A stretch of 64,000 bases of DNA from Agrobacterium albertimagni AOL15 (GCF_000300855.1 NZ_ALJF01000002.1:62001-126000); one strand, 5' to 3'; numbered from the stretch's first letter, positions 9,095 through 18,758 are shown. Notes: generated by a model not told the origin, from the sequence alone. Program-made: numbers and translations.

Positions 9095-11705
9095 TGTTCA
9101 CGATCCTTAGCGGGACAACGATGATCTTCTTCGGGGCCTGGCCATTGAGAACGGCCTTGACGGCGTCGAGCGCCAGAACGGCTTCCTGGACGGCATTCTG
9201 GTCTGCGTCGCGCGCGATTGTCAATTCGGCACGCTTCTTACCGTTGATCTGCACCGGCAGAACGATCTCGTTCTCTGCGACCAGCGCCTCATCGAACTGA
9301 GGCCAGTCTGTCTTGGCGATCAGGCCGTCATTTCCGAGGATCGACCAGCATTCCTCGGCGAGATGCGGGGTCATCGGAGCGATCAGATGCACCAGGATCT
9401 CCGCTGCATTGCGGGCAGCGGCGACGTATGCTGCATCTCCCTGCCCTGCCGCAACATTCGTCAGCGGAGCGGCCAGTGCATTGACCAGTTCGTAGATGCG
9501 CGCAATCGCCTTGTTGAAGGCCAGCTTGTCGAGGTCGCCCTGGACAGCCTTCAAGGTCCTGTGCGCCGCTTGCGAGATCGCCAGTCCGTCGCCGTCCTTA
9601 GCCGGATTCGAAGGCACCGTCTTTAGGCGCTCGGCAGCTTCCGAGACGAGACGCCAGACGCGCTGGACGAAACGGTGGGCGCCTTCGACGCCCGATTCGG
9701 ACCAAATGACGTCACGATCCGGCGGTGAGTCAGAGAGCACGAAGAAGCGGGCCGTATCGGCGCCGTAGGAGCCGATGATGTCATCGGGATCCACGACGTT
9801 CTTCTTCGACTTCGACATCTTTTCGATCGAGCCGATCTTGGCTTCCTGGCCATTGCTGAGCAGGAATGCGCGACGTGCACCATCGGTCTCTTCGATACGC
9901 AGGTCTGCCGGGGCGACCCATTCGCGCTGCAGACCTTCGCCGATGCTGTAGGTCTCATGCACGACCATGCCCTGCGTGAAGAGCCCCTTAAAGGGTTCCT
10001 TCAGATCGAGATGACCGGTTTCGCGCATGGCGCGGGTGAAGAAGCGCGAATAAAGCAGGTGCAGGATCGCGTGCTCAATGCCGCCGATATACTGGTCGAC
10101 CGGCAGCCAGTGGTTGGCAACGGAGGGATCCGTCGGATTGTCCTCCCAAGGCGCCGTGAAACGCGCGAAATACCAGCTCGAATCGACGAAGGTATCCATG
10201 GTGTCCGTCTCGCGACGGGCGTCTTTGCCGCAGTGGGGGCAGGCGACATGACGCCAGGTGGCGTGGCGGTCGAGCGGATTGCCCGGCTTGTCGAAGCTCA
10301 CGTCGTCGGGAAGCTTGACCGGCAGGTCCTTCTTCGGGACCGGCACGACGCCGCAGTCATCGCAATGGATGACTGGGATCGGGCAACCCCAATAGCGCTG
10401 GCGGGAGATGCCCCAGTCGCGCAGACGGAAGTTGACCTTGCGTTCGCCCTGCGGCGCGCCGTTCAGTTGCTGAGACGACAAGCGGTTCGCCACTTCTTCG
10501 AAGGCATCCGTCGTCGAGAGGCCATCCAGGAAACGCGAATTGATCATCACGCCATCATCGGTGAAGGCGGTGTCGCCGATCGCAAAGCTTGCGGCATCAC
10601 CATCCCTCGGCATGACAACCGGGACGACGGGCAAGTCATATTTGCGAGCGAAATCGAGGTCGCGCTGGTCGCCGGAAGGGCAGCCGAAGATCGCGCCCGT
10701 GCCGTAGTCCATCAGGACGAAGTTCGCGACATAGACCGGCAGCTCCCAGTTCGGGTCGAGCGGGTGCTTCACGCGGATACCGGTGTCGATGCCCTTCTTC
10801 TCGGCCGTTTCCAGTGCTGCCAGCGACGTGCCGGCGTGGCGGCATTCCTGGCAGAAGGCGTCGACCGCTTCGTCTCGTGCAGCCGCTTCCTTGGCCAAGG
10901 GGTGATCAGCGGCAATCGCCAGGAAAGAGGCGCCAAAGAGGGTGTCGGGCCGGGTGGTGTAGACGGTCACTTCGCCGGCTTCGCTGCCGGAGGCGACCTC
11001 CCAGCGGATGGCCATGCCTTCCGAGCGGCCGATCCAGTTCTTCTGCATCAACCGGACCTTTTCCGGCCAGTTATCGAGTTCGTCGAGCGCGTCGAGCAGG
11101 TCCTGGCTGAAGTCGGTGATCTTGAAGAACCACTGGGTCAGTTCACGCTGTTCGACCAGCGCGCCGGAGCGCCATCCACGGCCATCGATGACCTGCTCGT
11201 TGGCGAGCACGGTCATGTCTTCCGGGTCCCAGTTGACCTTGGAGTTCTTGCGATAGACCAGGCCCTTCTCCAGGAAGTCCAGGAAGAGGTGCTGCTGGCG
11301 GTGATAATAATCGACATCGCAGGTCGCGAATTCGCGCGACCAGTCCAGCGACAGGCCCATGGACTTCAACTGGCCGCGCATGGTCGCGATGTTCTCATAG
11401 GTCCAGGCCTTGGGGTGAACCTTGTTCTTCATCGCGGCGTTTTCCGCCGGCATGCCGAAGGCGTCCCAGCCCATCGGATGCAGCACGTTGTAGCCGCGGG
11501 CGCGCTTGTAACGCGCCACGACATCGCCCATCGCGTAGTTGCGGACATGGCCCATATGGATGCGTCCCGAAGGATAGGGGAACATCTCAAGCACGTAGTA
11601 TTTCTCGCGCGGGTCGGCATTGTCGGTCTCGAAGACCTTGTCTTCGGACCATTTCGCCTGCCAACGGGGCTCGGCGTCGCGCGGATTGTAACGTTCGGTA
11701 GCCAT
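9084..11705 (-). CDS. leuS: Leucyl-tRNA synthetase
   Basis: This class I synthetase charges tRNA-Leu. The 873-residue protein has the HIGH motif as HMGH (residues 50-53), an inserted CP1 editing domain ([11 protein letters not shown]), a zinc-type CPHCG cluster region, and the KMSKS motif near residue 630, followed by the anticodon-binding and C-terminal domains. The open frame runs 21 codons further upstream, but the ATG at 11705 yields the canonical [15 protein letters not shown] start. It heads the leftward leuS-lptE-holA unit, and a 193-base spacer with a strong palindrome separates it from the rightward PLP protein gene. Confidence 0.97.
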   Translation of the reverse strand: MATERYNPRDAEPRWQAKWSEDKVFETDNADPREKYYVLEMFPYPSGRIHMGHVRNYAMGDVVARYKRARGYNVLHPMGWDAFGMPAENAAMKNKVHPKAWTYENIATMRGQLKSMGLSLDWSREFATCDVDYYHRQQHLFLDFLEKGLVYRKNSKVNWDPEDMTVLANEQVIDGRGWRSGALVEQRELTQWFFKITDFSQDLLDALDELDNWPEKVRLMQKNWIGRSEGMAIRWEVASGSEAGEVTVYTTRPDTLFGASFLAIAADHPLAKEAAARDEAVDAFCQECRHAGTSLAALETAEKKGIDTGIRVKHPLDPNWELPVYVANFVLMDYGTGAIFGCPSGDQRDLDFARKYDLPVVPVVMPRDGDAASFAIGDTAFTDDGVMINSRFLDGLSTTDAFEEVANRLSSQQLNGAPQGERKVNFRLRDWGISRQRYWGCPIPVIHCDDCGVVPVPKKDLPVKLPDDVSFDKPGNPLDRHATWRHVACPHCGKDARRETDTMDTFVDSSWYFARFTAPWEDNPTDPSVANHWLPVDQYIGGIEHAILHLLYSRFFTRAMRETGHLDLKEPFKGLFTQGMVVHETYSIGEGLQREWVAPADLRIEETDGARRAFLLSNGQEAKIGSIEKMSKSKKNVVDPDDIIGSYGADTARFFVLSDSPPDRDVIWSESGVEGAHRFVQRVWRLVSEAAERLKTVPSNPAKDGDGLAISQAAHRTLKAVQGDLDKLAFNKAIARIYELVNALAAPLTNVAAGQGDAAYVAAARNAAEILVHLIAPMTPHLAEECWSILGNDGLIAKTDWPQFDEALVAENEIVLPVQINGKKRAELTIARDADQNAVQEAVLALDAVKAVLNGQAPKKIIVVPLRIVNIVL

Positions 11706-11853
11706 GGATCGCATTTCCGGGAATAGCATCAAAAAGAGAGGGCCGACCTTCATCACGAAACCGGCCAAGCGTCAAGTTTTTGAGGCATTCGCAAGGCCTT
11801 TCCCGCCAAGCGCTTGCCATGGCCGCAGCCTGCCATTAACCCCTTGCCGAAAG

Positions 11854-11870
11854 ATCTGGTCACACCAGAT
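11854..11870. promoter_or_regulatory. Palindrome of GntR-operator type between leuS and yggS
   Basis: The 17-base sequence ATCTGGTCACACCAGAT is a perfect inverted repeat with 7-base arms and a 3-base centre. Its TGGT-N3-ACCA core is the form recognised by many FadR/PdhR-type GntR regulators. It lies 28 bases before the yggS start codon and about 150 bases before leuS. The shape is seen directly; the regulator family is inferred and no GntR gene is present in the window. Confidence 0.5.
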
Positions 11871-11898
11871 ATCGGGCAGATGAAAACGAGGGTTGGGC

Positions 11899-12558
11899 AT
11901 GTCGGTCGAAGAGCAGCTTCAGGACGTCCGGGGCAAAATCACGAAGGCTGCGCAGGAAGCCGGTCGTGAGCCGGATTCGATTTCACTCGTCGCGGTTTCC
12001 AAGACCTTCGATGCCGAGCATATCCGCCCGACGATCGCTAAGGGGCAGAGCGTGTTCGGCGAGAACCGTGTCCAGGAAGCACAAGGCAAATGGCCTGATC
12101 TGAAGGCGGAAACCCCTGATCTCGAACTGCATCTGATCGGCCCGCTTCAATCGAACAAGGCAGCCGATGCCGTCGCCCTGTTTGATGTCATCGAGACGGT
12201 CGACCGGGAAAAGATCGCACGTGCGCTCGCGGAAGAGGCAAAGCGGCAGGGCCGGTCGATAAGGTTTTACATTCAGGTCAACACCGGTCTCGAGCCGCAG
12301 AAGGCCGGGATCGCGCCCGATGATGTCGGGTCCTTCGTCGCGCTCTGCCGCGATGAACTTGCGATGCATGTCGAGGGCCTCATGTGCATCCCTCCGGTCG
12401 ATGAGAACCCAGGGCCACATTTTGCCCTGCTTGCCAAACTCGCAGAGGAAAATGGCCTTTCGAAGCTGTCGATGGGCATGTCCGGCGATTTCGAGACCGC
12501 GATCGGCTTCGGAGCGACGAGCGTCAGAGTCGGATCAGCCATTTTTGGCACACGTTAA
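11899..12558 (+). CDS. yggS: Pyridoxal phosphate homeostasis protein, YggS/PLPBP family
   Basis: This family binds pyridoxal 5'-phosphate without catalysis and buffers the PLP pool and amino acid balance. The 219-residue protein is a single alanine-racemase-like barrel domain, with the PLP-lysine segment LVAVSKT near residue 35, the FGENRVQEA motif, the HLIGPLQSNKA motif and the C-terminal SMGMSGDFETAIGFGATSVRVG phosphate-binding region (positions about 190-212). A TTG two codons earlier is possible, but the ATG at 11899 fits. A pyridoxal kinase gene lies at 31.1 kb, a functional though not an operon link. Confidence 0.93.
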   Translation: MSVEEQLQDVRGKITKAAQEAGREPDSISLVAVSKTFDAEHIRPTIAKGQSVFGENRVQEAQGKWPDLKAETPDLELHLIGPLQSNKAADAVALFDVIETVDREKIARALAEEAKRQGRSIRFYIQVNTGLEPQKAGIAPDDVGSFVALCRDELAMHVEGLMCIPPVDENPGPHFALLAKLAEENGLSKLSMGMSGDFETAIGFGATSVRVGSAIFGTR

Positions 12559-12669
12559 TTTGCCTTAGACCTTCGGCATAGCGCTTTGGTCTCTCTTTCC
12601 TCCTTCCTTCGTCGATCCTAAAATGACGGGAAAGGCGAAAGCCTCAAGCGTTGTCATGGGAGGATCGAC

Positions 12670-14607
12670 ATGCGCGAGAGCTATCAGGACATCTACGATT
12701 CCTGGAAGGCAGATCCGGACGGCTTCTGGGCCACGGCTGCGGAGGAGATTCATTGGTTTAAAGCGCCGGAGGCGGTCTTCGACGCTTCACAAGGCACCTA
12801 TGGCCGCTGGTTTGCCGGCGGGGAGACGAATACCTGCTACAATTGCATCGACCGTCATGTCGAAGCCGGGCGTGGTGCTGATACGGCCGTCATCTACGAC
12901 AGTCCGATGACCGGTCAGACGGCTCGCTACAGCTATGACCAGGTGCTGACGGAAGTCAGCGCGATCGCCGCCGTCTTGTGCAATCACGGCGTCGCCAAGG
13001 GCGATCGGGTCATCATCTACATGCCGATGATCCCGGAGGCCGTGTTCTCGATGCTTGCCTGCGCGCGTATCGGCGCTGTGCATTCCGTTGTCTTTGGCGG
13101 CTTTGCGGCGCATGAGCTGGCGACCCGCATTGACGATTCCGGCGCCAAAGTGGTGATCGGCGCAAGTTGCGGTCTCGAGCCCGGGCGTATCGTTCCCTAC
13201 AAGCCGATGCTCGACCAGGCCATCGACATGGCGAAGGTGAAGCCCGATTACTGCCTGATCCTCCAGCGCAACCAGTATCATGCGCCGTTGCGTTACGAGC
13301 ATGGCGATGTCGATCTGGCCCAGGCTATCGAACAGGAAAAGATCAACGGCACAAACATCGATTGTGTACCGGTGGCCGCCACGGATCCGCTCTACGTTCT
13401 CTACACCTCGGGGACCACCGGTCAGCCCAAGGGTGTCGTGCGCGACAATGGTGGCCATATGGTCGCTCTCAACTGGACGATGAAGAACATCTATGGCGTG
13501 AAGCCTGGAGAAGTCTTCTGGGCTGCATCGGATATCGGTTGGGTCGTCGGCCATTCCTACATAGTCTATGGCCCCCTTCTGGCCGGCAATGCGACCGTGA
13601 TTTTCGAGGGCAAGCCCGTGGGTACGCCGGATGCCGGCACTTTCTGGCGCGTGGTGGCCGACCACGACGTGAAGGCGCTGTTCACCGCACCGACGGCCTT
13701 CCGTGCGATCCGTCGTGACGATCCGGAGGGCGAACATGTCGCGCGCTATGACATATCCGGTCTTCGCGCCCTGTTCCTGGCCGGCGAACGGGCTGATCCG
13801 GAGACGCTGAAATGGGCGGAGCGGATCCTGAAGATCCCTGTCATCGACCATTGGTGGCAGACGGAAACGGGCTGGGCGATTGCCGCCAATCCCGCAGGCC
13901 TCGGACTGCTTCCCGTCAAACATGGCTCACCGACCAAGGCCATGCCGGGCTATGCGCTCGAAGTGCTTGATGATGCGGGACATCCGGTCGCCCCTGGAAC
14001 ACTCGGCAACATTGTCGCCAAGCTTCCTCTGCCCCCGGGTTGCCTGGTGACCTTCTGGAATGCCGACGAGCGTTTTCGCGCATCTTGCCTTGAGGAGTTT
14101 CCCGGCTACTACAAGACGGCGGATGCCGGCGTCATTGACGATGACGGCTATGTCTTCGTCATGGCCCGCACCGACGACATCATCAATTGTGCCGGTCACC
14201 GTCTGTCGACTGGCGCCATGGAAGAGGTCTGCGCCATGCATCCCGATGTGGCGGAATGTGCGGTCATCGGGATTGCCGACGAGTTGAAGGGCCAGATCCC
14301 CTGCGGCTTCCTCATCCTGAAAAAGAATGTGCATCGCGACCATGCAGTGATCGCCAAGGAAGTCGTTCAGTTGGTGCGCGATGAAATCGGGCCCGTGGCG
14401 GCCTTCAAGATGGTGCTGATGGTCGATCGTCTGCCGAAGACGCGCTCGGGCAAGATCCTGCGTGGCACGATGCAGAAGATCGCCGACGGTCTGCCCTGGA
14501 AGATGCCCGCGACGATCGACGACCCTGCAATCCTCGATGAAATCACTGCGGTGTTGCAGGCACACGGTCAGGTGCCGGCATCCGGCAAGGCCGTGGCAAG
14601 CGCCTGA
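12670..14607 (+). CDS. prpE: Propionyl-CoA synthetase (PrpE-type acyl-CoA synthetase)
   Basis: It activates propionate (or another short acid) with ATP and CoA. The 645-residue ANL-superfamily protein has the ACS N-terminal domain with YNCIDRH, the AMP-binding P-loop YTSGTTGQPKG, WWQTETGW in the acyl pocket where acetyl-CoA synthetase has WWQTETGG, and the acetylation-target Lys595 in PKTRSGKI. The pocket residue and the VVRDNGGH segment favour PrpE over Acs. A good ribosome binding site (GGGAGG) precedes the ATG. There are no methylcitrate or methylmalonyl genes nearby, so the physiological substrate is not settled by context. A second synthetase, acs, lies 1 kb downstream. Confidence 0.87.
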   Translation: MRESYQDIYDSWKADPDGFWATAAEEIHWFKAPEAVFDASQGTYGRWFAGGETNTCYNCIDRHVEAGRGADTAVIYDSPMTGQTARYSYDQVLTEVSAIAAVLCNHGVAKGDRVIIYMPMIPEAVFSMLACARIGAVHSVVFGGFAAHELATRIDDSGAKVVIGASCGLEPGRIVPYKPMLDQAIDMAKVKPDYCLILQRNQYHAPLRYEHGDVDLAQAIEQEKINGTNIDCVPVAATDPLYVLYTSGTTGQPKGVVRDNGGHMVALNWTMKNIYGVKPGEVFWAASDIGWVVGHSYIVYGPLLAGNATVIFEGKPVGTPDAGTFWRVVADHDVKALFTAPTAFRAIRRDDPEGEHVARYDISGLRALFLAGERADPETLKWAERILKIPVIDHWWQTETGWAIAANPAGLGLLPVKHGSPTKAMPGYALEVLDDAGHPVAPGTLGNIVAKLPLPPGCLVTFWNADERFRASCLEEFPGYYKTADAGVIDDDGYVFVMARTDDIINCAGHRLSTGAMEEVCAMHPDVAECAVIGIADELKGQIPCGFLILKKNVHRDHAVIAKEVVQLVRDEIGPVAAFKMVLMVDRLPKTRSGKILRGTMQKIADGLPWKMPATIDDPAILDEITAVLQAHGQVPASGKAVASA

Positions 14608-14621
14608 GATTTCAGTCGGAC

Positions 14622-14656
14622 AAGAAAAAACCCCGGCCGCCTTGGGGCTGCCGGGG
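14622..14656 (-). terminator. Rho-independent terminator of trcR
   Basis: On the minus strand, a GC-rich hairpin (CCCCGGCAGCC, loop CCAA, GGCGGCCGGGG, one mismatch) is followed by TTTTTTCTTG. It starts 24 bases after the trcR stop codon and lies between the convergent prpE and trcR genes, so it probably also limits read-through from prpE. Confidence 0.82.
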
Positions 14657-14680
14657 TCCATCGCTTGTAAAGATCTCTGA

Positions 14681-15382
14681 TCAGTACTGGTCGTCTTCGT
14701 CGTCGTTGTTGCGGTCGGACTTGAGCGACTGCAGCTTTGCAAAGACGGCGTTGGCGTCGATTTCCTTCTCTTCTTCGCGCTCGTAGCCGAAGCCGAGGTT
14801 TTCAGTCTCGCTAGCAGACTGCAGCGTCGCGCCGAGTTCGGCAGCGGTCGGCAGCGGACGACCCTTCGATGCCTTTTCGACTTCGAGGTCGAGGTCGATC
14901 TGGCTGCAGAGGCCGAGTGTGACCGGATCCATCGGCGCGAGGTTGGCCGAGTTCCAGTGGGTGCGCTCGCGGATCTGCTCGATGGTCGACTTCGTGGTGC
15001 CGACGAGACGGGAAATCTGGGCGTCCTTCAGTTCCGGATGGTTGCGAACCAGCCAGAGGATGGCGTTGGGGCGATCCTGACGCTTCGAAACCGGCGTGTA
15101 ACGCGGGCCACGACGCTTGGAGTCGGGAACGCGAACCTTGGGTTCGGAGATCTTCAGCTTGTAGTTCACGTCCTTTTCAGCGCGCGCGATTTCGTCGCGC
15201 GAGAGCTGGCCGGTCGCAATCGGGTCGAGACCCTTGATGCCCTGGGCCGCTTCGCCGTCTGCAATCGCTTTCACCTCGAGCGGGTGGAGCTTGCAGAACT
15301 GCGCGATCTGGTCGAATGACAGCGCGGTATTGTCGACGAGCCATACAGCGGTCGCCTTCGGCATGAGCAGTGTCTGGGCCAT
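14681..15382 (-). CDS. trcR: Cell cycle transcriptional regulator TrcR (DUF1013)
   Basis: This 233-residue protein belongs to the alphaproteobacterial DUF1013 family, named TrcR in current protein family databases and described as a cell-cycle regulator. The conserved N-terminal half (MAQTLLMPKATAVWLVDNTA, then LSFDQIAQFCKLHPLEVKAIADG) resembles a helix-turn-helix; a second HTH-like segment is AILWLVRNHPELKDAQISRLVGTT-KSTIEQI (about residues 108-140). The C-terminal 60 residues are acidic and low in complexity. It is transcribed away from acs, with a good promoter upstream and a strong terminator downstream, so it is probably monocistronic. The detailed regulon is not deducible from sequence. 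Confidence 0.85.
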   Translation of the reverse strand: MAQTLLMPKATAVWLVDNTALSFDQIAQFCKLHPLEVKAIADGEAAQGIKGLDPIATGQLSRDEIARAEKDVNYKLKISEPKVRVPDSKRRGPRYTPVSKRQDRPNAILWLVRNHPELKDAQISRLVGTTKSTIEQIRERTHWNSANLAPMDPVTLGLCSQIDLDLEVEKASKGRPLPTAAELGATLQSASETENLGFGYEREEEKEIDANAVFAKLQSLKSDRNNDDEDDQY

Positions 15383-15460
15383 GGATACAATCCTTCTGAG
15401 GGTCCGCGCCGGTTGTCGCGGGCCGTGGGTTTAAACCACTATTTCCGGGAATTCGGCGTC

Positions 15461-15489
15461 CTTATAGCGATTATGTAACGAAATTGCAA
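15461..15489 (-). promoter_or_regulatory. Sigma-70-type promoter of trcR
   Basis: On the minus strand TTGCAA and TATAAG are separated by exactly 17 bases, close to the housekeeping consensus. The -10 lies about 80 bases before the trcR ATG at 15382. The upstream edge of the -35 touches the palindrome at 15489-15506. Confidence 0.65.
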
Positions 15490-15506
15490 TTCGCGAAGTC
15501 GCGAAT
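15489..15506. promoter_or_regulatory. Perfect 18-base palindrome between trcR and acs
   Basis: ATTCGCGAAGTCGCGAAT has perfect 8-base arms around a 2-base centre. It adjoins the trcR -35 element and lies 110 bases before the acs start, so a protein bound here could affect either gene. Nature of the binding protein unknown. Confidence 0.5.
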
Positions 15507-15615
15507 GACCTTTGTCTAATTGCTGGCCATGTTGCACCTGCTATGTATGTCGGCGATAGGCCGGGGAGGACGGTCCTGGTCGCCAGTTGTGGCCCGTCAA
15601 CATGAGGAGGAATTC

Positions 15616-17568
15616 ATGTCAGCCAAAACCTATCCGGTGCTGAAATCGGCAAAAGTTCGCGCTCTGATCGATGAAGACAAGTACCAGAAATGGTATCAGG
15701 AGAGCATCGAGGACCCCGAGAAGTTCTGGGGCAAACACGGCAAGCGGATCGACTGGTTCAAGCCGTATACGAAGGTCAAGAACACGTCGTTCAAGGGCAA
15801 AGTCCCGGTCAAGTGGTTCGAAGACGGTCTCACCAACGTCTCCTATAACTGTATCGACCGCCACCTGAAGACGCATGGCGAACAGACCGCCATCATCTGG
15901 GAAGGCGACAACCCCTATATCGACAAGAAGATCACCTATAACGAGCTCTACGAGCATGTTTGCCGTATGGCGAACGTCTTGAAGAAGCACGGCGTCAAGA
16001 AGGGTGACCGCGTCACCATCTACATGCCGATGATCCCGGAAGCGGCCTATGCGATGCTCGCCTGCGCCCGCATCGGTGCCATCCATTCGGTCGTCTTCGG
16101 CGGCTTCTCGCCGGAAGCGCTGGCCGGCCGTATCGTCGACTGCGAATCAACCTTCGTGATCACCTGCGATGAAGGCGTGCGCGGCGGCAAGCCGGTACCG
16201 CTCAAGGAAAACACCGACATCGCGATCGACATCGCCGCAAAGCAGTATGTCATCGTCAACAAGGTGCTCGTCGTGCGCCGCACCGGCGGCAAGATCGGCT
16301 GGGCGCCGGGCCGCGACATTTGGCATCACCAGGAAGTGCACACGGTCAAGGCAGACTGCCCCCCGGTCAAGATGAAGGCGGAAGATCCGCTGTTCATCCT
16401 CTACACCTCCGGTTCGACGGGCAAGCCGAAGGGCGTGATGCACACGACGGGCGGTTACCTCGTCTATGCCTCGATGACCCATGAATATGTTTTCGATTAT
16501 CACGATGGGGACGTTTACTGGTGCACGGCCGATGTCGGCTGGGTGACCGGCCATTCCTACATTGTCTACGGACCACTTTCGAACTGCGCGACGACGCTGA
16601 TGTTTGAAGGCATTCCGACCTTCCCCGATCAGGGACGGTTCTGGGAAGTGATCGAGAAGCACAAGGTCAACATCTTCTACACTGCACCGACGGCCATTCG
16701 TTCGCTGATGGGTGCGGGTGATGACTTCGTCAAGCGTTCGGACCGTTCGTCGCTCCGGCTTCTCGGGTCTGTGGGCGAGCCGATTAATCCGGAAGCCTGG
16801 GAATGGTATTACAACGTCGTCGGCGAGCAGAAATCGCCTGTAGTCGATACCTGGTGGCAGACCGAAACCGGTGGGATCATGATCACGCCGTTGCCGGGTG
16901 CGACGGCACTGAAGCCGGGTTCGGCGACCATGCCATTCTTCGGAATCAAGCCAGAGCTTGTCGATAATGAAGGCAATGTGCTGGAGGGTGCGACCGACGG
17001 CAATCTCTGCATCACCGACAGCTGGCCAGGACAGGCACGCTCTGTCTATGGCGACCACGACCGTTATGTGCAGACTTACTTCTCCACCTACAAGGGCAAG
17101 TACTTCACGGGTGACGGCTGCCGCCGGGACGAAGACGGCTATTACTGGATCACCGGCCGCGTCGATGACGTCCTGAACGTGTCCGGTCACCGTCTGGGAA
17201 CGGCCGAAGTCGAGTCGGCTCTGGTTTCGCACCACCTCGTTTCCGAAGCGGCCGTCGTCGGCTATCCGCACACTATCAAGGGCCAAGGCATCTATTGCTA
17301 TGTCACCTTGATGTCGGGTCACGAGGGCAATGATGCGCTCAGAGCCGATTTGGTGAAGCATGTGCGGACGGAAATCGGGCCGATCGCTACGCCGGACAAG
17401 ATCCAGTTCGCACCCGGCCTGCCGAAGACCCGCTCGGGCAAGATCATGCGCCGCATCTTGCGCAAGATCGCCGAGGACGATTTTGGCGCGCTTGGCGATA
17501 CCTCGACGCTGGCCGATCCGGCTGTCGTCGACGATCTGATCGCCAATCGTCAGAACAAGAGCGCCTGA
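15616..17568 (+). CDS. acsA: Acetyl-CoA synthetase
   Basis: Acs makes acetyl-CoA from acetate, ATP and CoA. The 650-residue product has the ACS N-terminal domain, P-loop [11 protein letters not shown] near residue 263, the acetate-pocket WWQTETGG motif, and PKTRSGKI with Lys609, the residue number of the regulatory acetyl-lysine in the Salmonella enzyme. The open frame extends 32 codons upstream, but the ATG at 15616 is preceded by a strong GAGGAGGAA ribosome binding site and yields MSAKTYPVL, so I start there. It is 1 kb from prpE and diverges from trcR. A terminator follows immediately. Confidence 0.97.
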   Translation: MSAKTYPVLKSAKVRALIDEDKYQKWYQESIEDPEKFWGKHGKRIDWFKPYTKVKNTSFKGKVPVKWFEDGLTNVSYNCIDRHLKTHGEQTAIIWEGDNPYIDKKITYNELYEHVCRMANVLKKHGVKKGDRVTIYMPMIPEAAYAMLACARIGAIHSVVFGGFSPEALAGRIVDCESTFVITCDEGVRGGKPVPLKENTDIAIDIAAKQYVIVNKVLVVRRTGGKIGWAPGRDIWHHQEVHTVKADCPPVKMKAEDPLFILYTSGSTGKPKGVMHTTGGYLVYASMTHEYVFDYHDGDVYWCTADVGWVTGHSYIVYGPLSNCATTLMFEGIPTFPDQGRFWEVIEKHKVNIFYTAPTAIRSLMGAGDDFVKRSDRSSLRLLGSVGEPINPEAWEWYYNVVGEQKSPVVDTWWQTETGGIMITPLPGATALKPGSATMPFFGIKPELVDNEGNVLEGATDGNLCITDSWPGQARSVYGDHDRYVQTYFSTYKGKYFTGDGCRRDEDGYYWITGRVDDVLNVSGHRLGTAEVESALVSHHLVSEAAVVGYPHTIKGQGIYCYVTLMSGHEGNDALRADLVKHVRTEIGPIATPDKIQFAPGLPKTRSGKIMRRILRKIAEDDFGALGDTSTLADPAVVDDLIANRQNKSA

Positions 17569-17571
17569 CAA

Positions 17572-17609
17572 AAAAGACCACCGGGAGCTTCCTCAAGCTC
17601 CCGGTGGTC
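17572..17609 (-). terminator. Terminator between acs and the excalibur protein
   Basis: A perfect 15-base stem (GACCACCGGGAGCTT and its complement, 4-base loop) is followed on the minus strand by six T residues, and it begins right after the stop codon of the 17610-17891 gene. The hairpin also sits 8 bases after the acs stop, so it separates the two convergent units. Confidence 0.85.
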
Positions 17610-17891
17610 TCAACATCCGATCACACGGCGGATTTCATTGACCTGCTCCACTGACGAGCAGACGTTCTCACAGGGTATACCGTCATTGTCGCCATCGGCG
17701 CGTCGATACCCGTTGCACCACAGGATGACCGCTTCCTCGCAACTTGAGACCTGCTTGCAGGATCGCGCTGCCAGTTCAATTGCGCTTGTCTGTGCATGCG
17801 CGCTGGATCCTGCCTGCGCCAAAAGAAGCAAAACCAGAAAAAATGCGGGTCTGAACAAAAAAGCCTGACGAATCGACATGCTTTGCATCAA
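17610..17891 (-). CDS. Small secreted excalibur-type calcium-binding protein
   Basis: A 93-residue protein with a basic N-terminus, a long hydrophobic stretch (FFLVLLLLAQ) and an AHA cleavage pattern near residue 33, so it should be exported. The mature part of about 60 residues has six cysteines and the loop DGDNDGIPCE, which is the excalibur calcium-binding signature (DxDxDGxxCE). It is co-directional with, and 32 bases downstream of, a secreted nuclease-like gene; in other bacteria excalibur domains are found attached to staphylococcal-nuclease-type domains, so a shared extracytoplasmic role is plausible. A start at Met5 is possible. Precise function unknown. Confidence 0.75.
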   Translation of the reverse strand: MMQSMSIRQAFLFRPAFFLVLLLLAQAGSSAHAQTSAIELAARSCKQVSSCEEAVILWCNGYRRADGDNDGIPCENVCSSVEQVNEIRRVIGC

Positions 17892-17923
17892 GCAGCAACT
17901 GGCGGCAGCTGTCTACAAATCCC

Positions 17924-18382
17924 CTACAATCCGCGGGGGCAAACTCTCTTGGCCTTTTGCTTTCCCGCATATGGTTCGGCCAAACCAGCGGCCAGAAGTC
18001 GGTCCGCCGGGCGACTGCCGTCTGCCAGAGTGAGATCTGCAACGACGCGTCCGAAATACTTATCGCCAGAGATTGCGGTTAGCTGAACCGTCACACGGCC
18101 ATTTACCAGGCTTGTCAGTTCGCTTTTTGCCTTGAGCGCCGCCTCGCGGAAGGCGGCGCATTTCGACTTCAGCTCAGGCGCATCGATGCCGCGCAGGCGC
18201 ACATAGGTGCTGACCTTGTGATCTGGCCAAGGCATGGCCTCGACGAGAACCGTGTCGCCATCGATGACCTTGACCACTTCGGCCACGACTGGCCCGTCGA
18301 TCTGGCGGCTCGCTGCGCTTAACGGCGCGACGGACACCAGCATCAGGAAGATTGTCATAGATGGGAGGGTTGATCGGAACAT
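17924..18382 (-). CDS. Exported thermonuclease-family (SNase-like) protein
   Basis: The product has a staphylococcal nuclease fold: VKVIDGDTV, then YVRLRGIDAPE carrying the catalytic Arg-Asp-Glu region, and YFGRVVADLTL with the second catalytic arginine, ending with ADRLLAAGLAEPY. A hydrophobic segment (MTIFLMLVSVAPLSAASR) looks like a signal peptide. The frame stays open to 18472, but that would overlap the upstream SDH factor gene by 41 bases and add a non-hydrophobic leader, so I use the ATG at 18382 (152 residues); the ATG at 18358 is also possible and neither has a clear ribosome binding site. Likely degrades or binds nucleic acid in the periplasm or outside. Confidence 0.8.
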   Translation of the reverse strand: MFRSTLPSMTIFLMLVSVAPLSAASRQIDGPVVAEVVKVIDGDTVLVEAMPWPDHKVSTYVRLRGIDAPELKSKCAAFREAALKAKSELTSLVNGRVTVQLTAISGDKYFGRVVADLTLADGSRPADRLLAAGLAEPYAGKQKAKRVCPRGL

Positions 18383-18431
18383 AATAGGAACATATTCCGA
18401 TATCTGGCGCAATTCAATGGGTAATAATTCC

Positions 18432-18638
18432 TCAGAAGTCGATTGCGCGACCCTTGATTTCCCAATCGCCAAAACGGGCGGGATCAGCGCCGCCTCGGCC
18501 TCCGATTTCAGGTGGCATCTGCTGCGCTGCTTCGCGCTGGCGCCTTTCCTCTGCTTCGGCCAGTGCCCGCTTCGCGGCCGGGCTCAATTCACGCGGCGGC
18601 TCCACGTCGACTTCGGCTTCACGATCTTCTGACATCAC
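18432..18638 (-). CDS. Succinate dehydrogenase assembly factor 4 family protein (DUF1674)
   Basis: A 68-residue protein whose C-terminal part GGRGGADPARFGDWEIKGRAIDF (23 residues, summarised by its DPxRFGDWExKGRxxDF core) is the diagnostic DUF1674/SDHAF4 motif. In mitochondria the homologous factor binds the flavinylated SdhA subunit before complex II assembly; bacterial members are assumed to do the same. The N-terminal half is charged and probably disordered. The first two codons are both ATG, so the start may be 18635. It sits upstream of the nuclease gene, far from any sdh genes in the window. Confidence 0.85.
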   Translation of the reverse strand: MMSEDREAEVDVEPPRELSPAAKRALAEAEERRQREAAQQMPPEIGGRGGADPARFGDWEIKGRAIDF

Positions 18639-18758
18639 ATCGTCCTTTGCTGAGACGGCATTTCATGCGCAAACATTGAAATTGGGTTGCGCACTTTTTA
18701 AATCAACAGACGAAAACGGCAAGAACGTTGCCATCCGCTGCTTTTAGAGGACCACGAC

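Noticed and set aside
18383..18472. Longer start of the nuclease-like gene
   Set aside because: It would overlap the DUF1674 gene and put 30 polar residues before the signal peptide.
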